Source of the DNA: Corydoras sp. C115
Lineage: Eukaryota > Chordata > Actinopteri > Siluriformes > Callichthyidae
Length of the DNA: 64,000 bases
Assembly: GCA_019802505.1 (NCBI GenBank)
Contig: JAFMOC010000085.1
Location: 1,143,501-1,207,500 of the forward strand
Direction of reading: 5' to 3'
Within the stretch, counting starts at the first letter, position 1; every line of letters begins with the position of its first letter. Below, piece by piece: positions 9,925 to 22,076 of the stretch. The position numbers were made by a program, and so were the translations under genes. Below the pieces are notes generated by a model. The model was not told the origin of the DNA. It saw only the letters and a program-made list of their open reading frames with translations, and did not search any database.

Positions 9925-10606
9925 ATAGTGATTAGCATGTTCTCCTCTGGGCGGCACGGTGGCTTAGTGGTTAGCACGTTCGCCTCTCAGCGCTAGGGAT
10001 TCCTGGTTCGAATCCCCATCTGGGTGGAGTTTCCATGTTCTCCCCGTGTCTGCGTGGGTTTCCTCCGGGTTCTCCGGTTTCCTCCCACAGTCCAAAAACA
10101 TGGATCAAGTTAATTGAATTCTCAAAATTGCCCCATATAGAGTGTGTTTGTGTGAGTGAGTGAGTGTGTGCCCAGCGATGGATTGGCGACCTGTCCTGGG
10201 TCTATCTGCCCAGCGCCCGAGACGTTCTCCCCTGGATGGGCATGGGGAACCCCACCGCGACCCTAATAGAGGATAAAGCGGGAGATAATGAATGAATGAA
10301 TGTTCTCCTCTCAGCGCTAGGGATTCCCGGTTCGAAGCCCCATCTGGGTGGAGTTTCCATGTTCTCCCCGTGTCCGCGTGGGTTTCCTCCGGGTTCTCCG
10401 GTTTCCTCCCACAGTCCAAAAACATGGATCAAGTCAATTGAGTTCTCCAAATTGTCCCATATAGAGTGTGTGAGTGAGTGTGTGTCCAGTGATAGATTGG
10501 CGCCTTGTCCTGGGAGTATGTGCCCAGCGCCCAAGACGTTCTCCCCTGGATGGGCATGGGGAACCCCCCCGCGACCCTAATAGAGGATTATAGAGGACCC
10601 TAATAG
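9925..10606 (+). repeat. Host V-SINE interrupted by the copy at 9949
   Basis: 5' stub 9925-9948, then 10312 onward to aatagaggattatagagg, where it breaks and a third V-SINE fragment begins. Confidence 0.85.
9949..10299 (+). repeat. V-SINE inserted into another V-SINE
   Basis: Full length with a 12-bp TSD atgttctcctct (9937-9948 and 10300-10311), which is itself V-SINE sequence from the host copy. Confidence 0.95.
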
Positions 10607-10759
10607 TGGGTTTCCTCCCACAGTCCAAAAACATGGATCAAGTCAATTGAGTTCTCCAAATTGCCCCATATAGAGTGTGAGTGTGTGTCCAGTGATAGAT
10701 TGGCGTCCTGCCCTTCTCCCCTAGATGGGCAGGGAACCCCCCCCCCCCCCCCGCGGTCC
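10607..10759 (+). repeat. V-SINE fragment with deletions
   Basis: From tgggtttcctcccacag through the gtgatagattggcgtcc part, with the TGCCCAGCGCCC block deleted. Ends in a C-run. Confidence 0.85.
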
Positions 10760-10875
10760 TTAAATCTGATTGGCTGATCTGTCCAGCAGTGACATCACTG
10801 ATAATAACGCACACCTCTGACCGCTTCACATTCGTATCAATATGCCAGGTTATTTTAAAAATAATATTATAAGCA

Positions 10876-11227
10876 GGGCGGCACAGTGGTTTAGTGGTTA
10901 GCATGTTCTCCTCTCAGCGTTAGGGATTCTCGGTTCGAATCCCAATCTGGGTGGAGTTTCCATGTTCTCCCCGTGTCCGCGTGGGTTTCCTCCGGGTTCT
11001 CCGGTTTCCTCCCACAGTCCAAAAACATGGATCAAGTCAATTGACTTCTCCAAATTGCCCCATATAGAGTGTGAGTGTGTGAGTGAGTGAGTGTCCAGTG
11101 ATAGATTGGCGTCCTGTCCTGGGTGTATCTGCCCAGCGCCCGAGACGTTCTCCCCTGGATGGGCATGGGGAACCCCACCGCGACCCTAATATAGGATAAA
11201 GCGGGAGATAATGAATGAATGAATGAA
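10876..11227 (+). repeat. V-SINE, full length
   Basis: From gggcggcacagtgg to the ATGAATGA tail, CGGGAGATAATG subtype. No clear TSD. Confidence 0.94.
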
Positions 11228-11304
11228 AAGGCTCTACCTCTTGTACATCATTGCTTTATTACACCACAAGCAAGAATTTAATACCTGAAAACACGCTATT
11301 AAGT

Positions 11305-11630
11305 CCATTCATTATCTTCCGCTTTATCCACTATTAGGGTCGCGGGGAGGTTCCCCACGCCCATCCAGGGGAGAACGTTTCGGGCGCTGGGCAGATACAC
11401 CCAGAACATGGTGCCAATCTATCACTGGACACACACTCACTCACACACACACTCTAAATGGGGCAATTTGGAGAATTCAATTGACTTGATCCATGTTTTT
11501 GGACTGTGGGAGGAAACCGGAGAACCCGGAGGAAACCCAGGCAGACACGGGGAGAACATGGACACTCCACCCAGATGGGGATTCGAACCGGGAATCCCTA
11601 GTGCTGAGAGGAGAACATGCTAACCACCCC
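11305..11630 (-). repeat. V-SINE, 5' end eroded
   Basis: The head stops at gctaaccac and runs into a C-run instead of ccaccgtgccgcc. Confidence 0.92.
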
Positions 11631-11768
11631 CCCACGTGGCCAGTTTTTGTTCTAAAAATGTTAATTCCATGATTAAGCAAATGCAGGATTCAAACAGCAC
11701 TTATATAATCAACTTTTGAGACCGTGGGCTGATCCCAGCATACAAATCATACAAACTGGAAAGCAAAA

Positions 11769-12359
<591 letters not shown>

Positions 12360-12367
12360 GTGTCCAC

Positions 12368-12944
12368 TAGGGGTGAGCTGCAATATTCGCTGATTCGACG
12401 ATTCGATTCGGAGAACCGTAGTCGAATATGAACCTCATAGTCCAATGTAGCATTTTGACCACATGGGGGAGCCCATGGCTGCTGATAAGCATTAGTTTTT
12501 ACATGAAATGTCTTTGTTTTCGTTATATATATAGCCTTTTGTCAAATAAAATCATCCTAATTCCTGTTAATATTTTTTTTAATGATGTGTGCGCTTTAAC
12601 AATAGGCTACACATTAATAAAGCTCCCCCTGCAGTTAGTTGCACATTCCAAATGAGCAGAGCTGAACACGCTACAGGGCCGTTAGCATCTACCGGTGTAT
12701 TTTTCCATGATGGCTATGGCTTTTATAGGTTTTTCCTTTGAAGTGGAAAAAAGTCCAGAACGGGGATCCCATTTACGGTGCTCTAGAAAAACAAGTAAAA
12801 TATAAAAAATACATCTTTTTTAAAAACCACGCTTATAGGGCCATCTTGTGGTGAAATTTTAACTGATTCGACTGTCAGTCGACTATAGGGAAAATCTGAC
12901 GAATCAGATTCGACTATGAAAATCCTTAGTTGAAGACACCCCTA
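12368..12944 (+). mobile_element. hAT MITE (family 'TTCGA'), longest copy
   Basis: 577 bp with perfect 8-bp TSD gtgtccac (12360-12367 and 12945-12952). Same ends as 6111-6512 but with about 180 bp more in the centre (cacattaataaagctcccc... to ...acggtgctctag), so the other copies are probably internally deleted. Confidence 0.92.
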
Positions 12945-12975
12945 GTGTCCACTATGTACATAACATTCTGTTCTC

Positions 12976-13058
12976 CATTGGTAAACACGTCTGCCTCTCA
13001 GCATTGGGGATCCAGGTTTGAAGCCACATCTGAGTGTAATTTCCATGTTCTCCTAATG
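12976..13058 (+). repeat. V-SINE 5' fragment, diverged
   Basis: Matches the head and the start of the core (acgtctgcctctcagc, ttccatgttctcc) and is cut by the hAT element at 13059. Confidence 0.7.
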
Positions 13059-13649
13059 CAGTGTTTCTCAAATAGTGGGGCGCACCCCCCTGGGTGGTGG
13101 TGGGCAGTGCGGTGCCTGGGGGGGCGCATAACAAGAAATCACAGAGCAAGTGATATTAAGTGTACTGAACAAACCCTCAAGAGACAACATGGAGAAATAT
13201 TTAACAGAGACGACGGAGAGAGACGAAGACAATGAGAGCAACAAAAGTCAACCGAAAGCTAAATGTCGAAGTGTATGTAACGCCTGGCTTCACTGTAACT
13301 GTAACTTCACTGTAACGAAGGTGGGAGACGAAGAAAGAGCGGTGTGTCTTCTGTGTCTTAAAATGTTGGCAGTGGACAGCGTGAAGACAAATAAATGAAG
13401 ACGTCATTAAAGACATTACACCCCGATCACGCTGATAACCGCTTGAGTTTTTAATCGTAAACGTGACGAGTATAACCAGCAATCATCCCGCTTTATGGAA
13501 GCTACTTCAGAAAAGCTGTGCTGCAAAACGGACGCGTTGGAGACATCAGTTCTGACTTCATTATTTTGATAAAAAACAACAACAAATTGTCGTATTCGTT
13601 TTTGTTTTGTAGATTAAAGTGTTAATAAATTAATGTTGCTGGTGAATTT
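13059..13649 (+). mobile_element. Non-autonomous hAT with BED-finger remnant, 3'-truncated
   Basis: Starts cagtgtttctcaaatagtgg. An ATG frame begins MEKYLTETTERDEDNESNK, then a diverged finger ending VGDEERAVCLLCLKMLAVDS and a stop. The finger's first Cys pair region carries an extra repeat. The 3' end is missing where a V-SINE begins at 13650. Confidence 0.85.
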
Positions 13650-13985
13650 CATCCAACCATTATCTCCCGCTTTATCCTCTATTAGGGTCGCGGGGGGGGT
13701 TCCCAATGCCCATCCAGGGGAGAACGTTTCGGGCGCTGGGCAGATACACCCAGGACAGGACGCCAATCTATCACTGGACACACACTCACTCACACAGACA
13801 CACTCTATATGGGGCAATTTGGAGAACTCAATTGACTTCATCCATGTTTTTGGAATGTGGGAGGAAACCGGAGAACCCGGAGGAAACCCATGCAGACACG
13901 AGGAGAACATGGAAACTTCACCCAGAGGGGGATTCGAAACGGGAATCCCTAGTGCTGAGAGGAGAACATGCCAACCACTAAGCCC
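13650..13985 (-). repeat. V-SINE, head truncated
   Basis: From catccaaccattatctccc to ccactaagcc. The terminal accgtgccgcc is missing and no hAT sequence resumes afterwards, so a deletion removed both. Confidence 0.9.
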
Positions 13986-14123
13986 TAGTAGGTTTTTCGT
14001 GTATGTAAATGATAAGGTAATCTGCAAGTGTTTGTACTGTTAATATTATAATAGTTTATATTAGTTATATAGTTAATAGTTATAATAGTTAATTAATATT
14101 AAAATTAATTAATATTAACTAAA

Positions 14124-14455
14124 GGACGGCATGGTGACTTAGTGGTTGGCATGTTCTCCTCTCAGCGCTAGGGATTCCCGGTTCGAATTTCCACCGGGAG
14201 TTTCCATGTTCTCCCCGTGTCCGCATGGGTTTCCTCTGGGTTCCTCTCACAGTCCAAAAACATGGATCAAGTCAATTGAATTCTCAAAATTGCCCCATAT
14301 AGAGTGTGTCTGTGTGAGTGAGTGTGTGTCCAGTGATAGGTTGGCGTGCTGTCCTGGGTCTATCTGCCCAGCGCCCGAAACGTTCTCCCCTGGATGGGCA
14401 TGGGGAACCCCCCCGCGACCCTAATAGAGGATAAAGCTGGAGATAATGGATGGAT
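14124..14455 (+). repeat. V-SINE, core shortened
   Basis: ggacggcatggtgac head. Small deletions in the core around the B box and in the cctccgggttctccgg segment. Confidence 0.9.
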
Positions 14456-14647
14456 GAATAAAACTATTCTATGACATGTAATCTGTAAAGGAGGTAAAAT
14501 TAGCTTTAAAAGACTTTAATTTGTACGAAAAAGACTTAAAACTAAAACGATCAACTGGCAATTAATTCCCAATTAATTACTAATTAATTCCTAAGCCAAA
14601 AATAAAAAATCATATCATAATAAATATCACCAGCGACATTGTTGCAG

Positions 14648-14968
14648 GGTGGTACGTTGGCTTAGTGTTTAGCATGTTCTCCTTTCTGCACTAAGCATTC
14701 CCGGTTCGAATCCCAATCTGGGTGGAGTTTCCATGTTCTCCCCGTGTCCACGTGGGTTTCCTCCGGGTTCTCCGGTTTCCTCCCACAGTCCAAAAACATG
14801 GCTCAAGGTTAATTGAGTTCTCCAAATTGCCCCATAGAGAGTGTGTGTGTGAGTGAGTGTGTGCCCAGCGATAGATTGGCACCCTGTCCTGAAACGTTCT
14901 CCCCCGGATGGGCATGGGGAACCCCCCCCGCGACCCTAGTAGAGGATAAAGAGAAAGATAATGGATGG
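14648..14968 (+). repeat. V-SINE with 3' internal deletion
   Basis: Lacks the GGGTGTATCTGCCCAGC block: ccctgtcct is joined directly to gaaacgttctc. Confidence 0.9.
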
Positions 14969-15536
14969 CGTTGTGATGAGGGATGAAACCGTGGTATAAA
15001 TAGGTTTAAGAGATGAACAGGGTGATCTGTTATAAAAGGGATGAGCTGCATCCACACAGCTGTCCTGCATCATTCTTTCTCTGAAAGCAGGTGGGTTGTG
15101 GACGATGGTACGAATCCTCTAGTGGCAGCTTGAAGTCTGACTTGCGAGACTTAATAATAATAACGTGTTACGAGATCAGCCATGAGTGGAACTCTTGTGA
15201 GATGAATCAATTTCCTCTGTTTCATAACCACTGAAGCAGGACTTTAAATAGACTTGGGCATTACAGGGTTCACAGACGCAAACACATTCAGCACTCCTCT
15301 GTCATTGTGGACGCATGTGAGGGTTGGAGAGTGAGGCCAATTCCATTATGTGTGGGGATTTGGGAGGATTTAGGCTAGTCCCACCTCTCCAAACTGGAAT
15401 ACTTTAATAATATAATCACCAAAGACAATATTGCAATTCCAGTGCCTCCATAATAATCCAGCAATTATTACAAGACTTCATACAGGATGTTCTTACAATG
15501 GAAACTGTCAGAGCAGCGTTTGGAAATTCTTAACTA
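14969..15536. other. Repeat-free island
   Basis: 568 bp without transposon or recognised exon. Confidence 0.4.
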
Positions 15537-15888
15537 TCCATCCATCTATTATCTTCCGCTTTATCCTTTATTAGGTTTGCGGGGGGCAGGGGTTTCTCAT
15601 GCCCTTCCAGGGGAGAACATTTCGGGCGCTGGGCAGATACACCCAGGACAGGGCTCCAATCCATCGCTGGGCACACACTCACTCACACAGACACACTCTA
15701 TATGGGGCAATTTGGAGAATTCAATTGACTTGATCAATGTTTCTGGACTGTGGGAGGAAACCGGAGAACCTGGAGGAAAACCACGTGGACACGGGGAGAA
15801 CATGGAAACTCCACCCAAATGGGGATTCGAACCGGGAATCTCTAGATCTGAGAGGAGAACATGCTAACCACTAAGCCACCGTGCCGCC
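15537..15888 (-). repeat. V-SINE, full length
   Basis: atccatccatctattatcttcc to ccaccgtgccgcc, next to a TA/TG microsatellite. Confidence 0.94.
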
Positions 15889-15948
15889 TATATATATATA
15901 TGTGTGTGTGTGTGTGTCTGTGTTTCACTGCACCGAAGGACAGATTCC

Positions 15949-16018
15949 TCGAACCGGGATCCCCAGTGCTGAGAGGAGAACATGCTAACCACTAAGGTAA
16001 CCATTAAGCCAGCGTACA
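15949..16018 (-). repeat. V-SINE head fragment
   Basis: tcgaaccgggatccccag to the aagccagcgtac end. It directly follows tttcactgcaccgaaggac, which also occurs at about 17536. Confidence 0.75.
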
Positions 16019-16026
16019 GCCAACTT

Positions 16027-16318
16027 CCATCCATCCATTATTCATTCATTCATTATCTTCTTCTTTATCCTCTATTAGGGTCGCAGGTGGGTTCCCCATG
16101 CCCATCCAGGGGAGAACGTCTCGGGCGCTGGGCAGATAGACCCAGGACAGCACGCCAATCTATCACTGTATACACACTCACACACACACACACACACTCT
16201 ATATGGGGCAATTTGGAGAATTCAATTGACCTTGATCCATGTTTTTGGACTGTGGGAGGAAACCGGAGAACCCGGTGGAAACCCACACGGACACGGGGAG
16301 AACATGGAAACCCTAGCG
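16027..16318 (-). repeat. V-SINE, head truncated
   Basis: Runs from the tail into the core and breaks at gaacatggaaaccctagcgg. Confidence 0.9.
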
Positions 16319-16385
16319 GTACCGCCAACTTACTGGTCATAATCTAACAAAGAATTGTTGCTTCTAATGACATTTTTTTAAACAT

Positions 16386-16452
16386 ATTTCGTGTTCTAAG
16401 ACATAAAGAAAAACCTGTTAGTGGTTTGCCTTTAAGCCTTAGAACACGAAAT
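16386..16452. repeat. 15-bp perfect inverted repeat
   Basis: atttcgtgttctaag (16386-16400) and cttagaacacgaaat (16438-16452) are exact reverse complements with a 37-bp loop. The following ttgttctaagacataaa repeats part of the left arm directly. Confidence 0.85.
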
Positions 16453-16869
16453 TTGTTCTAAGACATAAAACATAAAACACCTTCTGTTTTAATGGTGTGA
16501 GCACAAAATGCCCCTCTCCTTCTCTGTAAACACACTGGGACATTCTGGTTATGGAAATTTACCCCAATAACACTCATCAGTGAGGGGCTTTCCTTCCACC
16601 TGAAAAACATTGTTTAGCCTTTAAGTGCCACTTTTTAGGGCATAGAACGTGTTCTTTGTTCCCAGTGATCTCATTACAGATTTCATTAACCTGATGAAGT
16701 TGGATTTCTATTCATGGTCGAGTGTGTGTGTGCGCGCAACACAAAACGACCTTATTACAGGTTTCAATACGACTGAGGTGGAGGTAATTCAAACAGTCAA
16801 TTGGGGTGTACAGTCAACTTTTGTCATGAAATCCATTTCCATGATTACAGTTTGCAGTTGTGGGCTTGT

Positions 16870-17018
16870 GTTAAGGAACCAGCCTGCCGGTTCTGCTCCC
16901 GGTCCCACCAAGCACCATGGCTGAAGTACCCTTAGGCAAGGCACTTAACCTCAATTGCTCCCCAGGTGCCATATAAAAGGCTGCCCACCGCTCTGAGCAC
17001 GTGTGCTCACTTCACACA

Positions 17019-17034
<16 letters not shown>
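16870..17034 (+). repeat. SINE-like fragment of another family
   Basis: Contains ggcaaggcacttaacctc, attgctcccc and ggctgcccaccgctctgag, words of a fish tRNA-derived SINE. It continues into a GT/AT microsatellite; tttcactgcaccgaaggac at 17536 is its likely continuation, split by the V-SINE at 17138. Confidence 0.55.
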
Positions 17035-17053
<19 letters not shown>

Positions 17054-17137
17054 ATATATATATATTTATATACATATATATATATGTAAAAATATTATTT
17101 ATTTATTATTTACACATACATATATATATATATATAT
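17035..17137. repeat. GT/AT microsatellite
   Basis: (GT)n then (AT)n with interruptions, target of the V-SINE at 17138. It resumes at 17484-17535. Confidence 0.9.
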
Positions 17138-17483
17138 TCATTCATTCATTATCTCCCACTTTATCTTCTATTAGGGTCGCGGTGGGGTTCCCCATGTCCA
17201 TCCAGGGGAGAACGTCTCGGTCGCTGGGCAGATAGACCCAGGACAGGGCGCCAATCCATCACTGAGCACACACTCACTCACACAGACACACTCTATATGG
17301 AGCAATTTGGAGAACACAATTGACTTGATCCATGTATTTGGACTGTGGGAGGAAACCGGAGAACCCGGAGGAAACCCACGCAGACACGGGGAAAACATGG
17401 AAACTCCACCCAGATGGGGATTCGAACCGGGAATCCCTAGCGCTGAGAGGCGAACATGCTAACCACTAAGCTACCGTGCCGCC
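17138..17483 (-). repeat. V-SINE, full length
   Basis: CGTCTCGG / TCTCCCAC subtype, inserted in the microsatellite so the TSD cannot be defined. Confidence 0.94.
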
Positions 17484-17505
17484 TCTATATATATATATAT
17501 ATACA

Positions 17506-17535
<30 letters not shown>

Positions 17536-17536
<1 letters not shown>

Positions 17537-18023
17537 TTCACTGCACCGAAGGACAGATTCCTCTGTGTGTAAGTACTGAATGAAAAATGGAACACTTAAA
17601 TGATCGTTACCTTCTTTTAATCGAAAAATGTATTTATAGAAGAGCTATGTTTCATTTTTATAAAGTAAAACAATTTAGGTTAAAATGTGACAAGCACACC
17701 CCTCAGAAGTACAAAGGGTCAAGTGTCTGAAATTACATAGTTCTCTCCACCCCATAAATTGAGCCTGCTGTGTCAACAGTTAGTCTTAAATAAATGCTCA
17801 CTTTGTATGTGTGTGTGTGTTGTGTGTGTGTGTTGTGTGTGCATGCAATGTCATTAAATGGTTGTTATTAAAAACACTGCCTTATTTTACAATAAACATT
17901 CCATAAACCTGATTAGGAATAAATGGACCCATTTTCCTCCTGCAACTTTTTTGTGGTTCACAAATTGCCCCTGTAGTTTTGCCCGATCTGAAATGTTTTT
18001 CGTAAGTTTGTAGTTAAACTCAG
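17536..18023. other. Repeat-poor stretch
   Basis: Contains a short GT run at about 17808-17845. No gene recognised. Confidence 0.4.
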
Positions 18024-18359
18024 TCCATCCATCCATTATCTTCCGCTTTATCCTCTATTAGGGTCGCGGGGGGGTTCCCCATATCCATCCAGGGGAGAAC
18101 GTTTCGGGCGCTGGGCAGATACACCCAGGACAGGGTACCAATCTATCACTGGACACACACTCACTCACACAGACACACTCTATATGGGGCAATTTGGAGA
18201 ATTCAATTGAATTGATCCATGTTTTTGGACTGTGGGTGGAAACCGGAGAACCCGGAGGAAACCCACGCAGACAATGGGAGAACATGGAAACTCCACCCAG
18301 ATTGGGTTTCGAACCTTGATCCCCAGCGCTGAGAGGCAGACAGGCTAACCACTACACCA
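18024..18359 (-). repeat. V-SINE, diverged head
   Basis: Tail through core intact; the head reads ctaaccactacaccattatg instead of the usual end. Confidence 0.9.
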
Positions 18360-18412
18360 TTATGATGGTGTTCACTTTTTGAAAATTTCAATTTAGCAGT
18401 TTAAAAATACTG

Positions 18413-18755
18413 CTAGAGCGGCACGGTGGCTTAGTGTTTAGCATGTCCTCCTCTCAGCACTAGAGATTTCCGGTTCGAATCCCAAACTGGGTGGAGTTTC
18501 CATGTTGTCCCAGTGGGTTTCCTCCGGGTTCTCTGGTTTCCTCCCACAGTCCAAAAACATGGATCAAGGTCAATTGAATTCTCCAAATTGCCCCATATAG
18601 AGTGTGTCTGTGTGAGTGAGTGTGTTCCCAGTGATAGATTGGCATCTTGTCCTGGTGTACCTGCCCAGCGCCCGAAACGTGCTCCCCTGAATGGGCATGA
18701 GGAACCCCCCCCCCAACCCTAATAGAGGATAAAGCGGAAGATAATGGATAGATGG
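18413..18755 (+). repeat. V-SINE with TSD
   Basis: TSD aaaaatactg (18403-18412 and 18756-18765). Core has a small deletion near ccatgttgtcccag. Confidence 0.93.
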
Positions 18756-18908
18756 AAAAATACTGGTCTATAAACACATTATGTCATAAAGGCAACTTCT
18801 TTATAAGACATTGTGTTGACACCAAAGTGCACAAGATAAGGAAATCTGAAAAGTAATATGAAAGCAAAACCTGCTGGAAAAAAATATCACTTTACAAAAT
18901 CAAAAAGA

Positions 18909-19252
18909 GCGGCACGGTGGCTTAGTGGTTGGCACGTTAGCCTCTCAGCGCTAGGGATTCCCGGTTCGAATCCCCATCTGGGTGGAGTTTCCATGTTCTC
19001 CCCGTGTCTGCGTGGGTTTCCTCCGGGTTCTCCGGTTTCCTCCCACAGTCCAAAAACATGGATCAAGTCAATTGAATTCTCCAAATTGCCCCATATAGAG
19101 TGTGTCTGTGTGAGTGAGTGTGTGCCCAGCGATGGATTGGCGCCCTGTCCTGGGTGTATCTGCCCAGCGCCCGAGACGTTCTCCCCTGGATGGGCATGGG
19201 GAACCCCACCGCGACCCTAATAGAGGATAAAGCGGGAGATAATGAATGAATG
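18909..19252 (+). repeat. V-SINE, reference full-length copy
   Basis: I use this copy to define the family. It has a tRNA-like head with A box tggcttagtgg (18918-18928) and B box ggttcgaatcc (18963-18973). The V-SINE core runs from gtggagtttccatgttctcc to cacagtccaaaaacatgg, as in zebrafish DANA/Mermaid. A family-specific 3' region (cctgtcctgggtgtatctgc, gcgaccctaatagagg) precedes the (ATGA)n tail. TSD aaaatcaaaaaga at 18896-18908 and 19253-19265 is perfect. It is a non-coding Pol III retroposon presumably moved by a partner LINE not seen in this window. Its translations recur as fake ORFs. Confidence 0.97.
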
Positions 19253-19401
19253 AAAATCAAAAAGAAAAAATTGAATTAAAGTGAGACAGCAATAAGACAC
19301 ACTATCGATGTGCCTGCTAATTATGGATATTATTTTTATTTACTCAATTACATCATAAATTATCTTTTTTTCAAAGTGGATTTAGAAGCACATTACATTT
19401 G

Positions 19402-19594
19402 GTCATTTATTGGACGCTTTTATCCAAAGCGACTTACAAGGTGAGCACAGGGTTCATCACAACATCCCTGGAGCAATGAGGGTTAAGGGTCTTGTTCAAG
19501 GACCCACATTGGGAACTTCAGTGGACCTGGGATTTGAACCCCCAACCTTCAGATTGATAGCCCAACACCCTTAACCACTGAACTACCACACCCA
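19402..19594 (-). repeat. tRNA-derived SINE with GCTTTGGATAAAAGCGTCC-type tail
   Basis: Close relative of 6643-6850, same orientation; the tRNA head (ctaccactgaac side) ends at 19594. Confidence 0.85.
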
Positions 19595-20181
19595 ATTCAT
19601 TTAATTTTAATTTCCAACAAACATCAATAGGATTCTCAACGGTCAGGATGTTAAAATGTAAAGCTAATTTGTACTTGGAAACTGAAAACAAACCAAAATA
19701 TAAACGAGCATTTTTAAAATAACATTGGACTGTTCATGTGAGCCACTGTCATCAGCAGGCGGTATTGTCAGCATGTCAGCAGCGAGCATGAACCTAGAGG
19801 ACTGCCTCTAATGGCTGCAAAAATAGCAAAAGCCGGCCTTTTAGCCCTAATCATGAAAAGCTGACAAGCCGTCAGTCGACCCGCTGGAAAAACGAACGGG
19901 GCTTCCAGCCACGGCATCAACACACCTACACATTAAAGAAAAGAACGGCGGCAGTCGAGAAAAAGGTCCAGCATGAGCACACGGGACGATATTCAAAAGA
20001 CTGAAAGCTCTTAGCATGACATGTTTCATTTGAAAGTCATGTTTAATTCAGGGGTCAGTATTTAAATACATTTTCAATATTTTGTAAAATTAAAAGGTTT
20101 TTTTTTAAATTAAGCAGAAATGATTTGTGACACATTTCACACCTATATGTTTTATTTTTACATCCTATTCTCAGCTTATAA
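19595..20181. other. Single-copy island, candidate conserved non-coding element
   Basis: Balanced composition without repeats, e.g. around 19760-20030. An open minus frame (60 codons) has no recognised motif. Confidence 0.4.
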
Positions 20182-20359
20182 GGGCGGCATGGTAGTTAGC
20201 ATGTTCGCCTCTCAGCACTAATTGAGTTCTCCAAATTGCCCCATATAGAGTGTGTGTGTGAGTGAGTGGGTTTCCAGTGATAGATTGGTGTCCTGTCTTG
20301 GGTGTATCTGCCCAGCGCCCGAAACGTTCTCCCCTGGATGGACATGGGGAACCTCCCCC
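20182..20359 (+). repeat. V-SINE with the core deleted
   Basis: Head to ctctcagcacta is joined directly to attgagttctccaaattgcc, removing B box and core. It ends in an A-rich run and is followed at 20387-20416 by the head end of a reverse-oriented tailed SINE (accactgagctaccaca). Confidence 0.9.
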
Positions 20360-20416
20360 AAAAAAAAACAAACAAACAAAAAAAAACGCCCTAACCACTG
20401 AGCTACCACAACCTAC

Positions 20417-21082
20417 CATTTTTACATGCAAAAGATACATTTTATGTTCTCTACTTCGCAATGTGATAGAAAACATTTAGTTACTTCACTTAAACCTTTT
20501 ATCAGACCTCTAGTTTTTACATGTGGAACATTTCCTGATCCTTTTCACACCTCTGATTAAAAATTATTAAATCATTCACAAGGACAAACTAAGAATTTAA
20601 AGTAGGTGTTACAGTGTTATTACCACCCCACCACGGCATGCTCAGATTTTAATTCCAAGCCCTGACGACAAGATCTATAATGCAATCATTTGGAATATTC
20701 GTTACTACTTAGTCATCTAGTCATTTATCTAATAACCAAAAGCGTGCCACCATGCCTCACTTCTTAATGGTTTGTCATGGTTTGGACTGACCCATGTCAC
20801 ACTAAATGCAGCTGGATGGTGGGGTTTTCCTTCTTAATTGCTTTGAAGTCATGCATGACACATAAACGAAGGAAAGAATGTGTGCCAAGGACAAACCCGT
20901 ACAGCAAGAACAATTAAAAAGCCATTAAATGGGCCGTGCTAAAGCTATTTAAGGATGAGGACGGAAGGAGAAATTGACAAGGAGAGGGAGTTTCAAAGAG
21001 TGGTGACTGAGAGGTGATCAAGTAGATCAGGAGTGAGGTCAAGCAGGAGGAAAAGAGTAGAACTGCCATCAAGTGTAGAGAA
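20417..21082. other. Single-copy island, candidate conserved non-coding element
   Basis: About 666 bp without transposons. No exon recognised. Confidence 0.4.
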
Positions 21083-21086
21083 CACA

Positions 21087-21141
<55 letters not shown>
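21083..21141. repeat. (AC)n microsatellite
   Basis: About 58 bp of AC repeats. Confidence 0.96.
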
Positions 21142-21143
<2 letters not shown>

Positions 21144-21232
21144 TACTTCAAGTAAAAATCCACTTCTAATTACCTACTGGTTTTATGTTACAATGGCAGT
21201 GCATGTCGATTTTATATATATATATATACACA

Positions 21233-21575
21233 TTCATTCATTATCTTCCGCTTTATCCTCTATTAGGGTCGCGGTGGGGTTCCCCATGCCCATCCAGGGG
21301 AGAACGTTTCGGGCGCTGGGCAGATACACCCAGGACAGGACGCCAATCCATCGCTGGGCACACACTCACTCACACAGACACACTCTATATGGGGCAATTT
21401 GAAGAACTCAATTGGCTTGATCCATGTTTTTGGACTGTGCGAGGAAACCGGAGAACCCGGAGGAAACCCATGCAGACATGAGGAGAACATGGAAACTCCA
21501 CCCAGATGGGGATTCGAACCGGGAATCCCTAGTGCTGAGAAGAGAACATGCTAAACACTAAGCCACCGTGCCGCC
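21233..21575 (-). repeat. V-SINE, full length
   Basis: Full minus copy between two TA-rich stretches. Confidence 0.94.
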
Positions 21576-21660
21576 TAATATACATATATATAAATATACA
21601 CACATACACACTAACAGGACAGCATGCTAAATAGCTTTAGGGAATAACAGACTCAAGAAC

Positions 21661-22001
21661 ATCCATTCATTATCTTCCGCTTTATCCTCTATTAGGGTCG
21701 TGGGGTTCCCCGTGCCCATCCAGGGGAGAACGTTTCGGGCGCTGGACAGATACACCCAGGACAGGACGCCAATCTATCACTGGACACACACTCACTCACA
21801 CAGACACACTCTATATGGGGCAATTTGGAGAATTCAATTGACTTGATCCATGTTTTTGGACTGTGGGAGGAAACCGGAGAACCTGGAGGAAACCCACGCA
21901 GACACGGGGAGAACATGGAAACTCCACCCAGATGGGGATTCGAACCGGGAATCCCTAGCGCTGATAGGCGAACGTGCTAACCACTAAGTCACCGTGCCGC
22001 C
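21661..22001 (-). repeat. V-SINE, full length
   Basis: Full minus copy with GTGGGGTTCCCCGTGCCC variant. No clear TSD. Confidence 0.94.
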
Positions 22002-22076
22002 CCCACATGAAGTTAAATTGTTAATTTGTAAGATTAGAAAAATGGAATAGAATAAAAATTAAAATTAAAATAAAAT

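Noticed and set aside
18963..18973. tRNA genes suggested by many A-box and B-box matches
   Set aside because: All matches lie in SINE heads; no cloverleaf with an anticodon arm is supported.
18981..19220. Recurrent reading frames such as MFSPCPRGFPPGSPVSSHSP or ENMETPPRWGFEPGIPSAER on both strands across the window
   Set aside because: They are translations of the V-SINE core and 3' region. They recur wherever the SINE occurs and break at its edges.
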